Positions 62,370-64,000 of a DNA stretch of 64,000 nucleotides are shown here, one piece after another. The position numbers and the translations under genes are program-made. The notes beneath the pieces were generated by a model, which was not told the DNA's origin, did no database searches, and saw nothing but the letters and a program-made list of their open reading frames with translations. Position 1 is the first letter of the stretch. Every line of letters starts with the position of its first letter. The DNA is from Geosiphon pyriformis (Eukaryota > Glomeromycota > Glomeromycetes > Archaeosporales > Geosiphonaceae): the NCBI GenBank assembly GCA_016748015.1, contig JAAOMT010000295.1, forward strand, positions 1,060,604-1,124,603, read 5' to 3'.

Positions 62370-62410
62370 TTGTGTGTGTATGTTTGTGTGTATGTTTGTG
62401 TGTGTGTGTG
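62333..62410. repeat. Compound (AT)n(GT)n microsatellite
   Basis: About 12 AT units pass into interrupted GT units with regular TTTG/TATG variants. Confidence 0.95.
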
Positions 62411-63718
62411 GCTAGCCCCTTAAAACCAATCAAGAAACTAGTATTTAACATGAATAAACCATGAAAATTATTAAAAAAAAAATTGATGACAATTTTATCT
62501 CCCTTTGTTTCCTAGAGAAAAATATTTAAGATAACTCCTGAATCTTAAACTCGGAAAAAAAAACACAAAAAAACAAAAAAAAAACAATAACCATCATTTT
62601 TCGCCATTAAAAAATATTAAAAAATTAATTTAGCAACATATTTGACTTTTCGATTTTTCAAAAATGAATAAAAGAATAAACATCAGGTGGTCACAAGATG
62701 GTTGATAAGGGAGGTAAAAATTCAAATATATCCATAAAAAGTATCGAAATTTCTCAAGAAAATAAAAAGATTAGAGAAAATATAAATATACAAAATACCA
62801 ATATTTCAACAAGATACGAAAGAAAAATATATACAAGTTTAAATAAAAAAATATTAATCAATATAATCATAAATATATACAGATAATAAAGTATGAAACC
62901 TGTTTATTTTTTTTTTTGAATTGGCAAGAATAACTTTCGTGAAAAAATTAATGATAAACGAGCTTTGAAGTTGTAGTTGTAGTTGTAGTTGTTGTTGTTA
63001 TTTCAAATCTTTTTAATTCTGAATTATAAAACTCTATTTTTAGCATCATTCTGACATTTCTAAAATGAAAGAACGTGGCATCAAGTCATTCGATAAAAGG
63101 TTTTTATCATTATTTGGATGATGATGAGATTTGGAATTTTTTTTGATGTGAAATGCCTCGTGTATAGATGATTTTCAGGAAAAAAGTTTTCTTTCTTTCT
63201 TTCTTTCAATGATCCCATCAAACATATCATCGTTTTTTTTTATTGGGTTACAACAAACCCTATGATTGGATGATGATCAAAAAAATAAGAATTTCAAATT
63301 GCTAAACATTTTTTAAAATATTGAACTAGCCAATTACTCCTTATCTATACTCCAAACTATTCCATAATTCCGTGGTTTTTACTATATTTGTTCAAGAGGT
63401 GACCTTTTAATTTGGAAATTGATCTGAAAGTTTACATATTCTACAAGCAAGTATCACCTGAACATCGTCATGAAAGACATTAATCCTTACAAAAACCCAC
63501 TTTAATTTCATCCCGAAAATTGTTAAAAATCATCATCAAAATTTGTGATTTTCCAAATTTCAAATTATTTCCCGGGATTTTTGTTGATAGATATTCTTTT
63601 TGAAAATAATAGCAATGATTGATTGAAAGAACGTTTTGGGGACTACATCAATTCTGATCCTTATTTATTTATTTATAAATATTTCCTGATTCAAGGAATC
63701 CTATATCAATATGTGATT

Positions 63719-63771
63719 GGGGAGTAGGAGGAAGAGAAGAGAAGAGAAGAGGAAGGGAGGAGAGGGGAGGT
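63719..63771. repeat. Polypurine (GA-rich) tract
   Basis: A run of G and A only, broken by one or two T residues, built on gaaga and ggagg motifs. Such tracts are common near fungal promoters and can form unusual DNA structures. Confidence 0.8.
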
Positions 63772-64000
63772 AGTCGATAATTGACACATACAATGAAGGC
63801 CTGATCTCAAACAAAGTTGAATAAAAACCTGAATTTTTTTAAAAGTTTTAATCAAAGAAATCTTTCAAAGAGAAAGAATTTGACGATATTTTCCCTTTTA
63901 TGTGAAACATTAAAAAATTTACCCATTTAATTTTAACCTTTATATTAAATGCAAAAAAAGTTTGATAACGTGAATAAAAATAAGTTCAAAAAATTTTGAA

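Larger units (their letters stand above)
59761..64000. other. Intergenic, microsatellite-rich, possible promoter at right end
   Basis: No gene is supported. Repeats include (ATC)n at 60,307-60,341, (AT)n at 61,308-61,341, compound (AT)n(GT)n at 62,333-62,410, (GTAGTT)n at about 62,970-63,000 and a purine-only tract at about 63,719-63,771. Composition becomes more balanced after 63,000, which may mean a gene begins beyond the right edge. Confidence 0.5.

Noticed and set aside
62698-62886. 62-codon frame MVDKGGKNSN...
   Set aside because: Lys/Ile/Asn-rich translation of A/T DNA without any motif or neighbouring exons.
1-64000. tRNA, rRNA or other structured RNA genes
   Set aside because: I looked for tRNA T-loop (GGTTCGAATCC-like) and rRNA core words and found none; a covariance-model scan would be needed to exclude divergent cases.

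Overview
The window looks like nuclear DNA of a filamentous fungus with a very AT-rich genome. The best fit is an arbuscular mycorrhizal fungus (Glomeromycotina, Rhizophagus-like), but the species cannot be fixed from this sequence. Evidence: genes carry several short introns (about 70-170 nt, GT...AG, often with a ctaat/ctaac-like branch site) and are separated by long A/T-dominated spacers full of microsatellites. The gene set (MATA_HMG-type HMG-box proteins, an F-box protein, a class 3 lipase, a calpain, a sugar-lactone oxidase, a Fun19-type SWIRM protein, Tc1/mariner debris) matches families expanded or common in that group. Exon borders were deduced by reading splice signals together with family motifs, so they are models, not transcript evidence.

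Layout. 1-70: tail of a gene entering from the left. 2,319-2,891: a hairpin followed by a broken two-exon gene. 4,571-6,127: HMG-box gene 1, lying between two complementary tetranucleotide tracts. 6,476-7,127: a three-exon gene of unknown function. 7,371-9,551: a previously unremarked element bounded by roughly 125-bp inverted repeats, with a degenerate ~118-bp tandem array inside. 9.5-18.1 kb: mostly non-coding, with a GC-richer island from about 14.8 to 17.3 kb. 18,145-19,113: single-exon Fun19/Laf-type SWIRM gene. 19.9-34.3 kb: a ~14 kb gene desert. 34,367-35,074: HMG-box gene 2 (minus). 38,011-39,503: secreted class 3 lipase (minus, five exons) whose nucleophile Ser is replaced by Ala. 41,441-42,768: F-box gene (minus). 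44,747-47,310: complete calpain (minus, six exons). 47.9-49.0 kb: a GC-richer patch with a broken plus-strand gene. 50.9-52.9 kb: a cluster of dead genes including a Tc1/mariner transposase relic. 53,431-55,404: FAD-dependent lactone oxidase (minus, five exons), with a seryl-tRNA-synthetase-like N-terminal fragment just upstream. 55.7-64 kb: another desert, extremely AT-rich to about 59.7 kb, then microsatellite-rich DNA.

There is no operon-like logic. The genes are independent eukaryotic units, and the four intact minus-strand genes from 38 to 55 kb merely share an orientation. The most unusual items are the pseudo-lipase with an otherwise intact fold and triad partners, the 2.2 kb inverted-repeat element with its internal array, and several partly decayed genes whose frames can still be followed.
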